Shown here piece by piece: positions 25,936-35,068 of a DNA stretch of 64,000 nucleotides; position 1 is the stretch's first letter, and each line of letters opens with the position of its first letter. Under the pieces are notes generated by a model. It did no database searches and was not told the DNA's origin. It saw nothing but the letters and a program-made list of their open reading frames with translations. Origin of the DNA: Alphaproteobacteria bacterium (GTDB taxonomy: Bacteria; Pseudomonadota; Alphaproteobacteria; JAAEOK01). Where the stretch lies: positions 1 through 64,000 of the forward strand of contig JAAEOK010000036.1 in assembly GCA_024244705.1 (NCBI GenBank). Direction: 5' to 3'. A program made the position numbers and the translations under genes.

Positions 25936-28900
25936 CTACTCCGCTGCCGTCATATGCGGTGTGGGGTTGAGGAGGTTCTCGAGCATTCTCGCGCGGTCGG
26001 CTTCGGCGGCCGCGACATGACGTTCTTTGACATGGCCATAGCCGCGAATGTGTTCCGGAAGCGACGCAATCTCGACTGCCAGCGAATGATTGTCGTGGTT
26101 GAGATTTTCGAGCAGGGTCTCGACGGTGGTCTCGTACTCGCCGATCAGGGCGCGCTCCCGTTTCCGCTCCGCGCTGCGGCGGAAGACGTCGAACGCGGTC
26201 CCGCGCAAGCCCTTGAACCTGGCCAGCACGCTGAAAGCACGCAGCATCCAGGGCCCAAAGGTGCGCTTCTTGAGGTGCCCGGTCTGCGGATCGCGCTCCG
26301 CCAACAGCGGCGGGGCGAGGTTGAATTCGAGGCGGTAGTCACCTTCGAACTGGTCGCCGAGGTGGCGCAGGAAATCGCCATCGGTATAGAGCCGGGCGAC
26401 CTCGTACTCATCCTTGATCGCCAGCAGCTTGTAGTAATAGCGCGCGACCGCCTCGGTCAGGCCGGTCATGCCAGCCGCCTTGTCCTTCTCGACAGCCGCG
26501 ACGCGCGCGACGAGGTCGGCGTAGCGTTGCGCATAGGCCTGGTCCTGGTACGCGGTGAGGTCGGCCACCCGTCGCGCCACGGTCTCGTCCAGGGACACGG
26601 ACAGATGGTGTTCATCGTTGGGCGCCTCTTCGGGCAGCGCCGCCTGGCGCACCGCTTCGAGGTCGACGGCAGCCCGGCGGCCCCACTGGAAGGCGCGTTT
26701 GTTGGCATCGACGGCGACGCCGTTGAGCGCGATCGCTTCCATCAACGCCTCCTCGGAGACCGGGACCAGGCCCTTCTGCCAGGCAAATCCGAGCATGAAC
26801 AGGTTGGTGGCGATCGAGTCGCCGAGCAGCGCCGTCGCCAGCCGCGTCGCGTCGACCGCGTCGGTCGCGTCGGGTCCTACCGATTGGCGTAGAATGTCGA
26901 CCATTTCGGCGCCCGGAATCCGGAGATCGGGGTCGTGGGTGAAGTCGCCGGTGATCGTTTCCTGGGCATTGACGACAACACGCGTCGAGCCGGCCCGCAT
27001 CTTGGACAGCACGTCCCGGCTGGCCGCGACGACCAGGTCGCAACCGAGGATCAGATCGGCTTCGCCGGCGGCGATACGGACGGCGTGGATGTTATCGGGC
27101 GTGGGCGCAATGCGAATATGGGAGGTGACGGCGCCGCCCTTCTGGGCCAGCCCGGTCTGGTCGAGCACGGTGATGCCTTTGCCTTCGATATGGGCCGCCA
27201 TGCCGATCAGCGCGCCGATGGTCACCACGCCGGTGCCGCCGATGCCGGTGACTATGATGCCGTACGCCGGCTGGTCGATGGCCGGCAGCTCCGGCGCCGG
27301 CAGAGCCTCGGCGGCGGCCGCACTCTGTCCCTCGGCCTTGCGTTTGCGCACCCGGCCGCCGTGCACGGTCACGAAGCTCGGGCAGAAGCCCTTGAGGCAC
27401 GAATAATCCTTGTTGCAGGATGACTGGTCGATCTTGCGCTTGCGGCCAAACTCGGTCTCGACCGGGATCACCGACAGGCAGTTCGATTGCACGCTGCAGT
27501 CGCCGCAGCCCTCGCACACCCGCTCGTTGATGAATATCCGTTTCGGCGGGTCGGGAAAAAGGCCGCGCTTGCGCCGGCGCCGTTTCTCGGCGGCGCAGGT
27601 CTGGTCGTAGAGCAGGACCGACACGCCCTTCCACTCACGCAATTCGCGTTGCACGGCATCGAGATCGTCGCGATGGTGGAAGGTGACCCCGGCGGCGAAG
27701 TTGGTGCCGACCGGGTACTTGTCGGGCTCGTCGGACACGACGGCGATGCGGCCGACGCCCTCGGCTGCGACCTGACGGGAGATATCATCGACCGACAGCC
27801 CGCCTTCGACCGGCTGGCCGCCGGTCATGGCGACGGCGTCGTTGTAGAGGATCTTGTAGGTGATGTTGACGTCCGCGGCGACCGACGCGCGGATCGCCAA
27901 AACCCCCGAATGCTTGTAGGTTCCGTCGCCCAGGTTGGTGAAAATGTGGTCGGTCGAGACGAATGGCGATTGGCCGACCCAGGGCACGCCCTCGCCGCCC
28001 ATATGGGTGAAGGTGTCGGTTTCGCGGTCCATCCATAACGACATGAAATGACAACCGATGCCGGCCGTCGCCCGGCTGCCCTCGGGCACGCGGGTCGACG
28101 AATTGTGCGGGCAACCCGAACAGAAGTAGGGGATGCGGGTCACCGTCGGCGGGATGATTTCGAGCGCGCGCTCTTTCTGGTCGAGGAATTCGAGCCGTTC
28201 CTTGATCCGCGAGCTGGTATAGAAGCGGTCGATCCGGGCCGCGATGACGCGGGCGATATGCGCCGGCGTCAGCTCGTCCATCGAGGGGATCAGCCATTTG
28301 CCGTCCTCGTCGAATTTGCCGACGACGCGCGGCCGAACGTCTTCGCGCCAATTGTACAAATGCTCCTTGAGCTGGTTCTCGATCACCGCGCGCTTCTCTT
28401 CGACGACGAGGATTTCCTCAAGCCCTTCGGCGAAGTGGCGCATGCCCTCGCGCTCGATCGGCCAGGTCATGGCGACCTTGTAGACCCGGATGCCGATCTC
28501 GGCCGCGTGGGCGTCGTCGATGCCGATATCGTCGAGCGCCTGCATGACGTCGAGGTAGGCCTTGCCGGTGGTGATGATGCCGAGTCGCGGATTGGGGCTG
28601 TCGATGACGGTGCGGTCGAGTTTGTTGGCGCGGGCGAAGGCGATCGCCGCATAGAGCTTGTGTTTCTGCAGGCGGATCTCCTGATCCTGCGGCGGCCAGT
28701 CCGGCCAACGGATGTTGAGGCCGCCCGGCGGCATCTCGAAATCGTCGGGCAGGACGATACCGGCGCGATGAGGGTCGATATAGACGGAGGCCGAGCTCTC
28801 GACTGTTTCCGCGGTCACCTTGAAGCCGATCCAGCAGCCCGAATAGCGTGACATCGCCCAGCCGTAGAGCCCGAAGTCGAGGAACTCCTGGACGCCCGCC

Positions 28901-29418
28901 GGGTCGAGGATCGGCATCATCGCCGACATGAATTCGTGCTCGCTCTGGTGGGGCAGGGTGGAGGAGCGGCAGGCATGATCGTCGCCGGCAATCGCCAGGA
29001 CGCCGCCGTATTTCGATGTCCCGGCGGCGTTGGCGTGTTTGAACACGTCGCCACAGCGGTCGACGCCGGGACCCTTGCCGTACCACATGCCGAATACGCC
29101 ATCGACGGTGGCGTCGCCGTGGAGGCCGACTTGCTGGCTACCCCACACCGCGGTCGCCGCCATGTCTTCGTTGACGCCGGGCTGAAAGTGGATCTTGTTG
29201 TTTTCGAGGAATCGCCGCGCCGCCCACAACGATTGGTCGAGCCCGCCGAGGGGCGAGCCGCGGTAGCCGGAAATGAAACAGCCGGTGTCGAGGCCGGCCG
29301 CCACGTCCCGCTGGCGCTGCATGATCGGCAACCGCACCAGGGCCTGAATCCCGCTGAGGAATATGCGTCCCGATTCGAGTTGGTATTTGTCGTCGAGTGA
29401 GACGGCGGCAAGGGCCAT
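25936..29418 (-). CDS. Indolepyruvate ferredoxin oxidoreductase family protein (fused alpha-gamma)
   Basis: A 1160-residue thiamine-diphosphate enzyme. ATG 29418 follows GGGAGG by 8 bases and removes a 22-residue unlikely extension. The pyrimidine-binding part opens with LSGIQALVRLP and RGSPLGGLDQ. The central ThDP part carries YFCSGCPHN and GIGCHFM. A Cys-rich iron-sulfur region follows (VCEGCGDCSVQSNCL, then CNKDYSC). The C-terminal gamma-like domain contains GIGGTGVVTIGALIG. It should oxidatively decarboxylate aryl- or branched-chain 2-oxoacids to acyl-CoA, passing electrons to ferredoxin or another carrier. Confidence 0.93.
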   Translation of the reverse strand: MALAAVSLDDKYQLESGRIFLSGIQALVRLPIMQRQRDVAAGLDTGCFISGYRGSPLGGLDQSLWAARRFLENNKIHFQPGVNEDMAATAVWGSQQVGLHGDATVDGVFGMWYGKGPGVDRCGDVFKHANAAGTSKYGGVLAIAGDDHACRSSTLPHQSEHEFMSAMMPILDPAGVQEFLDFGLYGWAMSRYSGCWIGFKVTAETVESSASVYIDPHRAGIVLPDDFEMPPGGLNIRWPDWPPQDQEIRLQKHKLYAAIAFARANKLDRTVIDSPNPRLGIITTGKAYLDVMQALDDIGIDDAHAAEIGIRVYKVAMTWPIEREGMRHFAEGLEEILVVEEKRAVIENQLKEHLYNWREDVRPRVVGKFDEDGKWLIPSMDELTPAHIARVIAARIDRFYTSSRIKERLEFLDQKERALEIIPPTVTRIPYFCSGCPHNSSTRVPEGSRATAGIGCHFMSLWMDRETDTFTHMGGEGVPWVGQSPFVSTDHIFTNLGDGTYKHSGVLAIRASVAADVNITYKILYNDAVAMTGGQPVEGGLSVDDISRQVAAEGVGRIAVVSDEPDKYPVGTNFAAGVTFHHRDDLDAVQRELREWKGVSVLLYDQTCAAEKRRRRKRGLFPDPPKRIFINERVCEGCGDCSVQSNCLSVIPVETEFGRKRKIDQSSCNKDYSCLKGFCPSFVTVHGGRVRKRKAEGQSAAAAEALPAPELPAIDQPAYGIIVTGIGGTGVVTIGALIGMAAHIEGKGITVLDQTGLAQKGGAVTSHIRIAPTPDNIHAVRIAAGEADLILGCDLVVAASRDVLSKMRAGSTRVVVNAQETITGDFTHDPDLRIPGAEMVDILRQSVGPDATDAVDATRLATALLGDSIATNLFMLGFAWQKGLVPVSEEALMEAIALNGVAVDANKRAFQWGRRAAVDLEAVRQAALPEEAPNDEHHLSVSLDETVARRVADLTAYQDQAYAQRYADLVARVAAVEKDKAAGMTGLTEAVARYYYKLLAIKDEYEVARLYTDGDFLRHLGDQFEGDYRLEFNLAPPLLAERDPQTGHLKKRTFGPWMLRAFSVLARFKGLRGTAFDVFRRSAERKRERALIGEYETTVETLLENLNHDNHSLAVEIASLPEHIRGYGHVKERHVAAAEADRARMLENLLNPTPHMTAAE

Positions 29419-29667
29419 GCCTCGGTACCTCCCAAAGAATGCGCGCGGCGAGTCAAAAGTAGTGCCGGGACGGGATAGTGGCAACGGCCACCGAGCCGGC
29501 TCACGGCATTTATGTCAGTATTATTGACCTAATTGGCTTCGCCGTCAAGGGATCCGCAAGCGCGCGCCGCGAAATCGGTCCCCAGGGCAAATGATCCATC
29601 AGTGGATGATTTTGTCACCGTTTGCCGCTATACGGTCGCGGTCCCTCACTCGCACGGAGCCGGTTAC

Positions 29668-30648
29668 ATGAAAGTCATTGTCACGGGCGCGGCCGGCTTC
29701 ATCGGCTACCACGCCGCGGTCGCGTTGCTCGACGCCGGCGCCGCGGTGGTCGGGGTCGACAACCTGTCACCCTATTACGACGTCTCCTTGAAAGAGGCCC
29801 GGTTGGCGAATTTGACCGACCGCGAGGGGTTCGAGTTTCGCCGCCTGGATATCACCGACCACGACGGGATGGTTGCCCTGACCGAGGCCCATCCGGATAC
29901 CTCCCACGTCCTTCACCTCGCGGCGCAGGCGGGGGTCCGCCACTCGCTGACCCATCCCGAGGACTATATCCAAATCAATCTCGTCGGCCATTTCGAGGTC
30001 CTCGAGGCGTGCCGGCGGCTGGGTGGCCTTGACCATCTCGTCTATGCGTCGTCATCGTCGGTCTATGGCGGCCTGCCCCATTTGCCTTATAGCGAATCCG
30101 ATCCGGTCAACACGCCGGTCTCGCTCTATGCCGCGACCAAGAAGGCGGATGAATTGATCAGCCACAGCTACGCCCATCTGCACCGTATGAAGATGACCGG
30201 GCTGCGGTTTTTCACAGTCTACGGCCCGTGGGGGCGGCCGGACATGTCGGCCTTCATCTTTACCAAGGCGATCCTCGGCGGCGAGCCGATCGAAGTTTTC
30301 AATCACGGCGACATGCGGCGCGATTTCACCTATGTCGACGACATCGTCGCCGGCGTCATGGCGTGCCTCAAGGCGCCGCCGGAGGACGATGGGACCGCCG
30401 CACCGCACCGCATCTACAATATCGGCAACAATCGGGCCGAGGAATTGATGCATTTCGTTGGCCTGATCGAGGAGGCCTGCGGCCGCAAGGCCGAGATCCG
30501 CTTCCAGCCGATGCAGCCCGGCGACGTCAAGGAGAGCTGTGCCGACATCAGCGCAATCAAGCGCGACCACGGTTTCGAGCCGACCACCGACATCGACGTC
30601 GGCATCCCGCGCAGCGTCGCCTGGTACCGCGAGTTCTACGGCGTCTGA
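29668..30648 (+). CDS. UDP-glucuronate 4-epimerase-like NAD-dependent epimerase
   Basis: A 326-residue extended SDR. ATG 29668 (GGAG 9 bases upstream) places the Rossmann loop MKVIVTGAAGFIGYHAA at the very start. The catalytic region reads ASSSSVYGG, then SLYAATKKADEL with Tyr and Lys of YxxxK. The TVYGPWGRPDMS motif is typical of the UDP-glucuronate 4-epimerase (CapI/LspL-like) group, giving UDP-galacturonate for surface polysaccharide. It is a single gene, with no glycosyltransferase cluster next to it. Confidence 0.88.
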   Translation: MKVIVTGAAGFIGYHAAVALLDAGAAVVGVDNLSPYYDVSLKEARLANLTDREGFEFRRLDITDHDGMVALTEAHPDTSHVLHLAAQAGVRHSLTHPEDYIQINLVGHFEVLEACRRLGGLDHLVYASSSSVYGGLPHLPYSESDPVNTPVSLYAATKKADELISHSYAHLHRMKMTGLRFFTVYGPWGRPDMSAFIFTKAILGGEPIEVFNHGDMRRDFTYVDDIVAGVMACLKAPPEDDGTAAPHRIYNIGNNRAEELMHFVGLIEEACGRKAEIRFQPMQPGDVKESCADISAIKRDHGFEPTTDIDVGIPRSVAWYREFYGV

Positions 30649-30802
30649 TTGCGCGGCCGAAGGTCGCACAGCCTATCCGGACGGATAGGTGCGGGGCCAT
30701 GTCCGGCCGGGTACATTTGTGTTTGGGCCGCGAATAACGCGGCCCGGTGAGGCTGACGCCGGCAACTCGCCGATAGATTCACGCTGAGGAGAAATAACCG
30801 AC

Positions 30803-31270
30803 ATGCGATTTGCACACATTGCCAAGATATGGACTGTCGTCCTGGGCCTTGCCATCGCCATAGCGGCGGCACCGGTATCGGCCGGGGACGCCCGGCAGGA
30901 ACTCGACGCACTCAATGCCGACTGGGTCAAGTTGTTCAAGGACAAGGATGCGGCGGCCATCGCCGCGTTCTATGCCGACGACGGATTGTTTTTGCCGCCA
31001 AACGCGGCGCCGATCCAAGGCCAGGGACCGATCGGCGAGATGTGGACCACGCTGACGCAGATGCCGGGCGTCGCGTTCAGCATTGCGACCGAACGCCTCG
31101 AGATCGCGGCTTCCGGCGACCTGGCCTACGATTACGGGGTCTATGATCTCGCCTACGACGGCGATAACGGCCGCGTCACCGACCGGGGCAAATATGTCGT
31201 CGTGTGGAAGCGTGTCGACGGCGGGTGGCGCGTGGCCGCCGACATATTCAACAGCAACGGTGCGCCATAG
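30803..31270 (+). CDS. Secreted SnoaL/DUF4440-like protein
   Basis: A 155-residue protein with a signal peptide (MRFAHIAKIWTVVLGLAIAI, cleavage near APVSAGD) and an NTF2-like domain: LNADWVKLFKDKDAAAIAAFYADDG at the start and GKYVVVWKRVDGGWRVAADIF at the end. Such cone-shaped domains bind small ligands or act as isomerases or dehydratases. The location is probably periplasmic and the function is unknown. GAGGAG lies 10 bases upstream of the ATG. Confidence 0.85.
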   Translation: MRFAHIAKIWTVVLGLAIAIAAAPVSAGDARQELDALNADWVKLFKDKDAAAIAAFYADDGLFLPPNAAPIQGQGPIGEMWTTLTQMPGVAFSIATERLEIAASGDLAYDYGVYDLAYDGDNGRVTDRGKYVVVWKRVDGGWRVAADIFNSNGAP

Positions 31271-31347
31271 ACCTGTTTGGATTTCGGTGAGGCCGCGGCA
31301 CGACCGTCCCATCGGCGGCTTCTCCGATACCACGATTCCGGCGGCGT

Positions 31348-33141
31348 CTATTTCCCGTAGAGGGCGTCGAGCTGCGGCCCGTATTCGGCGCGGACGACGT
31401 GTCGCCGTATCTTCAAGGTCGGCGTCATCATGTTGTTTTCGACCGTGAAAGGGTCCGGTGCGATGAGGAACCGTCGTACTTTCTCGATCGACGACATTTC
31501 GCCGTTGACCCGATCGATCGCCGCCGCGACGACGTCCCTGAAACCGGGATCGTCGGCGAGAACGGCGAGGTCGGCAGGCATGCCATTCGCTTTCGACCAG
31601 CTCTCGACGATTTCCGATTCCGGGACGATCAAAGCCACCAGGTACGGCCGCCGATCGCCGTAGACCATCGCCTGGCTGATCTCCGGCTGCAGGGTCAGAA
31701 ACCCCTCGACGCGCTGCGGCGACACGTTATCGCCGCCGGAATTGACGATCAGGTCCTTCTTGCGGTCGGTGACCTGGATATAGCCGTCCTCGTCGATGCG
31801 GCCGACGTCGCCGGTATGGAGCCAATCGTCGCGAATGGTCGCCGCCGTCGATTCGGGATCGTTCCAATAACCCTGCATGACCAGTTCACCGCGGATGAGA
31901 ATTTCTCCGTCGTCGGCGGTCCGCACTTCGACACCGGTGAGCGGCGGCCCGACGGTGTGCAGTTTGAGCTTCTCGACCGGGTTGCAGCTGACGATGGGCG
32001 CCGCCTCGGTCTGACCATAGCCCTGCAGCAGACGCACGCCGAGCGCGGTAAAGAAGCGGCCGACCTCGTAGTTGAGCGGGGCCCCGCCCGAGACGAAGAA
32101 CTTGAGCCGACCGCCAAACCGCTCGCGCACCTTCTTGCGCACGAGTAGATCGAGGATATTATCGACGATTCGTTCGAGCAGGGTTAGGCCGTCCGCGTTC
32201 TCATAGCGTTTGGAACCGAGGATGACGGCGCGCTCGAAAAGGCGCTCCTTGACGCCGCCGCTGCGTTTCAGCTGGGTCCTGATGCGTTGCAGGATGGTCT
32301 CGTAGAGGCGCGGCACCGCGGTCATGATCGTTGGCCGTGCCTCGGCCATGTTGGCGACCAGGCTCTCGACACCCTCGGCGTAGTAGATTTGGGCGCCGAT
32401 ACAAATCGGAAGGAACTGCCCCGCGGTGTGCTCGTAGGCATGGGATAGCGGCAGGAAGCAGAGGAAGACCTCGGAATCGATCGCGACGTGCTTCTTGAAG
32501 ATGTTGAACGCGCCGTCGCAGTTCGAAATCACCGCGCCGTGGCTGAGCATGACGCCCTTGGGCGAGCCGCCGGTGCCGGAAGTGTGAATGATGCAGCACG
32601 TATCGGTGCGCTCGATGCGACCGACCGCGTCGGACAGATCGTCCGGCTGCGCCGCCCCCTTGGCCTTGATTTCGTCCCAGCCGAAAACGGTTGGGCCGAT
32701 ATCCTGGTGCAATTCGAGGGGCTCCATCGAGATCACGGAATCGACGCTCTGCGCCGTGTGGGCCGCCGGCAAAAGGGCGCGCGCCAACTTTCGGTCGGAT
32801 ACGAAAACCGCCTTGGCGCCGCTGTTGTTGAGGATGTGGAGGTGGTCTTCGACGGTGTTGGTCGTGTAGGCCGGTACGGTGATAGCGCCGCACGCCATGA
32901 TGGCGCAATCGGCGATCAGCCACTTCGGTTGGTTTTCGGCGACCAGGGCGACGCGGTCGCCGGGCTCGATTCCAATCGCCTTGAGACCACGATAGATGTT
33001 GCTGATTTCGTCGCGGACTTCGATCCAGCTCTGCGGGGAATAGTTTCCATCTCGCTTCGACCATAGGAAGGGCCGGTCGCCCAGGCGCCCGACGGAATCG
33101 AGAAGAAGCGAGAGCAGGTTGGGTGCTTGCTCGAAACTCAT
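31348..33141 (-). CDS. Long-chain acyl-CoA synthetase (AMP-forming)
   Basis: A 597-residue ANL-family ligase. The AMP-binding loop is HTSGTGGSPKGVMLSH. Other marks are GYGQTEAAPIVS and the hinge region TGDVGRIDEDGYIQVTDRKK, followed by NSGGDNVSPQRVE. Its overall build resembles FadD15-type long-chain acyl-CoA synthetases. It should activate fatty acids for breakdown or lipid synthesis. The start at 33141 (MSFEQAPNLLSLL) is preferred over an ATG three codons earlier. It is divergent from the pepF-like gene. Confidence 0.92.
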   Translation of the reverse strand: MSFEQAPNLLSLLLDSVGRLGDRPFLWSKRDGNYSPQSWIEVRDEISNIYRGLKAIGIEPGDRVALVAENQPKWLIADCAIMACGAITVPAYTTNTVEDHLHILNNSGAKAVFVSDRKLARALLPAAHTAQSVDSVISMEPLELHQDIGPTVFGWDEIKAKGAAQPDDLSDAVGRIERTDTCCIIHTSGTGGSPKGVMLSHGAVISNCDGAFNIFKKHVAIDSEVFLCFLPLSHAYEHTAGQFLPICIGAQIYYAEGVESLVANMAEARPTIMTAVPRLYETILQRIRTQLKRSGGVKERLFERAVILGSKRYENADGLTLLERIVDNILDLLVRKKVRERFGGRLKFFVSGGAPLNYEVGRFFTALGVRLLQGYGQTEAAPIVSCNPVEKLKLHTVGPPLTGVEVRTADDGEILIRGELVMQGYWNDPESTAATIRDDWLHTGDVGRIDEDGYIQVTDRKKDLIVNSGGDNVSPQRVEGFLTLQPEISQAMVYGDRRPYLVALIVPESEIVESWSKANGMPADLAVLADDPGFRDVVAAAIDRVNGEMSSIEKVRRFLIAPDPFTVENNMMTPTLKIRRHVVRAEYGPQLDALYGK

Positions 33142-33262
33142 GAGCCGCAATCTCGTGCCATTTCGTTCGTCGGGCCCCGCGCTTCCGGGTTCTGGTCGTC
33201 AGTTCCCGCTTGGTTGGCCGACAATCCAGTCCTATATCCGATGAGAACTCAAGGAGGAACTG

Positions 33263-35068
33263 ATGACCGTCACACCCGCCGCCACCCGATCGCCCGATCT
33301 CGGCACCTTGCCCGAATGGGATCTGAGCGATCTCTACCCGGGGCCGGAGTCGACGGAATTGCAAAATGCCCTCGCGCGCGCGCGCGATGACGCCAAAGCC
33401 TTTCGCGACCGTTACCGCGGCCGTCTCGAATCCCTCAGCGGTGATGACCTGGCCGCGGCGATCGCCGCCTACGAAGCGATCGAGGAAGTCCTCGGCCGGG
33501 TCATGAGTTTTGCCGGCCTGCGTTACGCGGCCGACGTCGCCGATCCGGACCGGGCGCGGTTCAATCAGGACATGCAGGAAGCGGTCACCGATATCTCCAC
33601 CCAATTGTTGTTTTTCACCCTCGAGATCAACCGGCTCGGCGATGCCGTCATGGAGGGCAAGCTCGAGTCGCCGGAGTTGCGGCATTACGCGCCCTGGATC
33701 CGGGACGTTCGGGCGTTCCGCGATCATCAGCTGGCCGACGACATGGAGGAGCTCCTGCATGAGAAATCGGTCGCCGGGCGCGCCGCCTGGGTCCGCCTTT
33801 TCGACGAGACGATCGCGGCGCTGCGGTTTCCGGTCTACGACCGGGAGCTGACCAGCCAGGAAGTGCTCAATCTGCTGACCGACACGGACGAAAATGTGCG
33901 GCAGCAGGCGGCCGAATCCATCGGCCGGGTACTCGGCGTCCATGCCCGGACCTTTGCCCTGATCACCAATACGCTGGCCAAGGACAAGGAGATCGAGGAC
34001 CGGTGGCGCCACTATCCAAGGCCGGTATCGTCGCGGAACCTGGTCAACCAGGTCGAGGATGAGGTCGTCGATGCCCTGGTCGCGGCCACGCGCGCCTCGT
34101 ACCCCCGCCTCTCGCACCGCTACTACGCGCTCAAGGCCAGGTGGCTGGGCAAGGATCGGCTCGCCTATTGGGATCGCAACGCGCCGTTGCCGGAGAGCGA
34201 GGACCGGCTCATCCCATGGCCCGCAGCCGCGGACATCGTGCTCGGCGCCTATGGCGCGTTTTCGGGCGAGATGGCGGATATCGGCCGGCGCTTTTTCGGC
34301 ACCGGGTGGATCGATGCGCCGGTAAGGCCGGGCAAGTCGCCGGGAGCCTTCTCCCACTCCACCGTGCCCAGCGTGCACCCCTATATCCTGGTCAACTACC
34401 AGGGCAAGACCCGCGACGTCATGACCGTAGCCCACGAATTGGGCCATGGCGTTCACCAGGTGTTGGCGGCTCCGCAAGGATTGTTGCTGGCCGATACGCC
34501 GTTGACCCTCGCCGAGACGGCATCGGTGTTCGGCGAGATGCTGACTTTCCAGGCATTGTTACGCGCGACCGATGACGCGGCCCGTCGCCGCGCCCTGATC
34601 GCCGCCAAGGTCGAGGACATGCTGAACACGGTGGTCCGGCAGATCGCTTTCCACGAGTTCGAGCGCAAGGTCCATGACGAGCGTCGCGCGGGCGAATTGT
34701 CGATCGATCGTCTCAACGAGATATGGTTCGAGGTCCAAGGCGAGAGCCTGGGCCCGGCGATCGAACTGGATGGCGATTATCGCTACTATTGGACCTATAT
34801 TCCGCACTTCATCCATTCGCCGTTCTACGTCTACGCCTATGCCTTCGGCGATTGCCTGGTGAATGCGCTTTATGCCGTCTATCAGGAATCGGAATCGGGC
34901 TTCGCCGACAGGTACCTGGATATGTTGCGTGCGGGCGGCACGAAGCGGCATCGCGAACTGCTCGAGCCGTTCGGCCTCGATGCCGGGGATCCGGCGTTCT
35001 GGCAGCGCGGACTCGGCGTCGTCGAACAATTGATCGATGAGCTGGAAGCGCTCGACGGGGCCGTGTGA
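33263..35068 (+). CDS. M3-family oligoendopeptidase (PepF-like)
   Basis: A 601-residue zinc metallopeptidase. The active site is HELGH at residues 391-395 in TVAHELGHGVHQ, with the downstream Glu in the LAETASVFGE motif. Length and motif order match PepF/M3B oligoendopeptidases, which degrade short peptides in the cytoplasm. AAGGAGGAACTG precedes ATG 33263. The stop overlaps the GTG of the ABC1 kinase gene (GTGA), so the two are translationally coupled. Confidence 0.93.
   Translation: MTVTPAATRSPDLGTLPEWDLSDLYPGPESTELQNALARARDDAKAFRDRYRGRLESLSGDDLAAAIAAYEAIEEVLGRVMSFAGLRYAADVADPDRARFNQDMQEAVTDISTQLLFFTLEINRLGDAVMEGKLESPELRHYAPWIRDVRAFRDHQLADDMEELLHEKSVAGRAAWVRLFDETIAALRFPVYDRELTSQEVLNLLTDTDENVRQQAAESIGRVLGVHARTFALITNTLAKDKEIEDRWRHYPRPVSSRNLVNQVEDEVVDALVAATRASYPRLSHRYYALKARWLGKDRLAYWDRNAPLPESEDRLIPWPAAADIVLGAYGAFSGEMADIGRRFFGTGWIDAPVRPGKSPGAFSHSTVPSVHPYILVNYQGKTRDVMTVAHELGHGVHQVLAAPQGLLLADTPLTLAETASVFGEMLTFQALLRATDDAARRRALIAAKVEDMLNTVVRQIAFHEFERKVHDERRAGELSIDRLNEIWFEVQGESLGPAIELDGDYRYYWTYIPHFIHSPFYVYAYAFGDCLVNALYAVYQESESGFADRYLDMLRAGGTKRHRELLEPFGLDAGDPAFWQRGLGVVEQLIDELEALDGAV

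Noticed and set aside
25759-26892. Long plus-strand open frame antisense to the indolepyruvate oxidoreductase and SDR genes
   Set aside because: It is a shadow of strong GC codon bias. The minus-strand genes carry unmistakable family motifs, and this frame has none.
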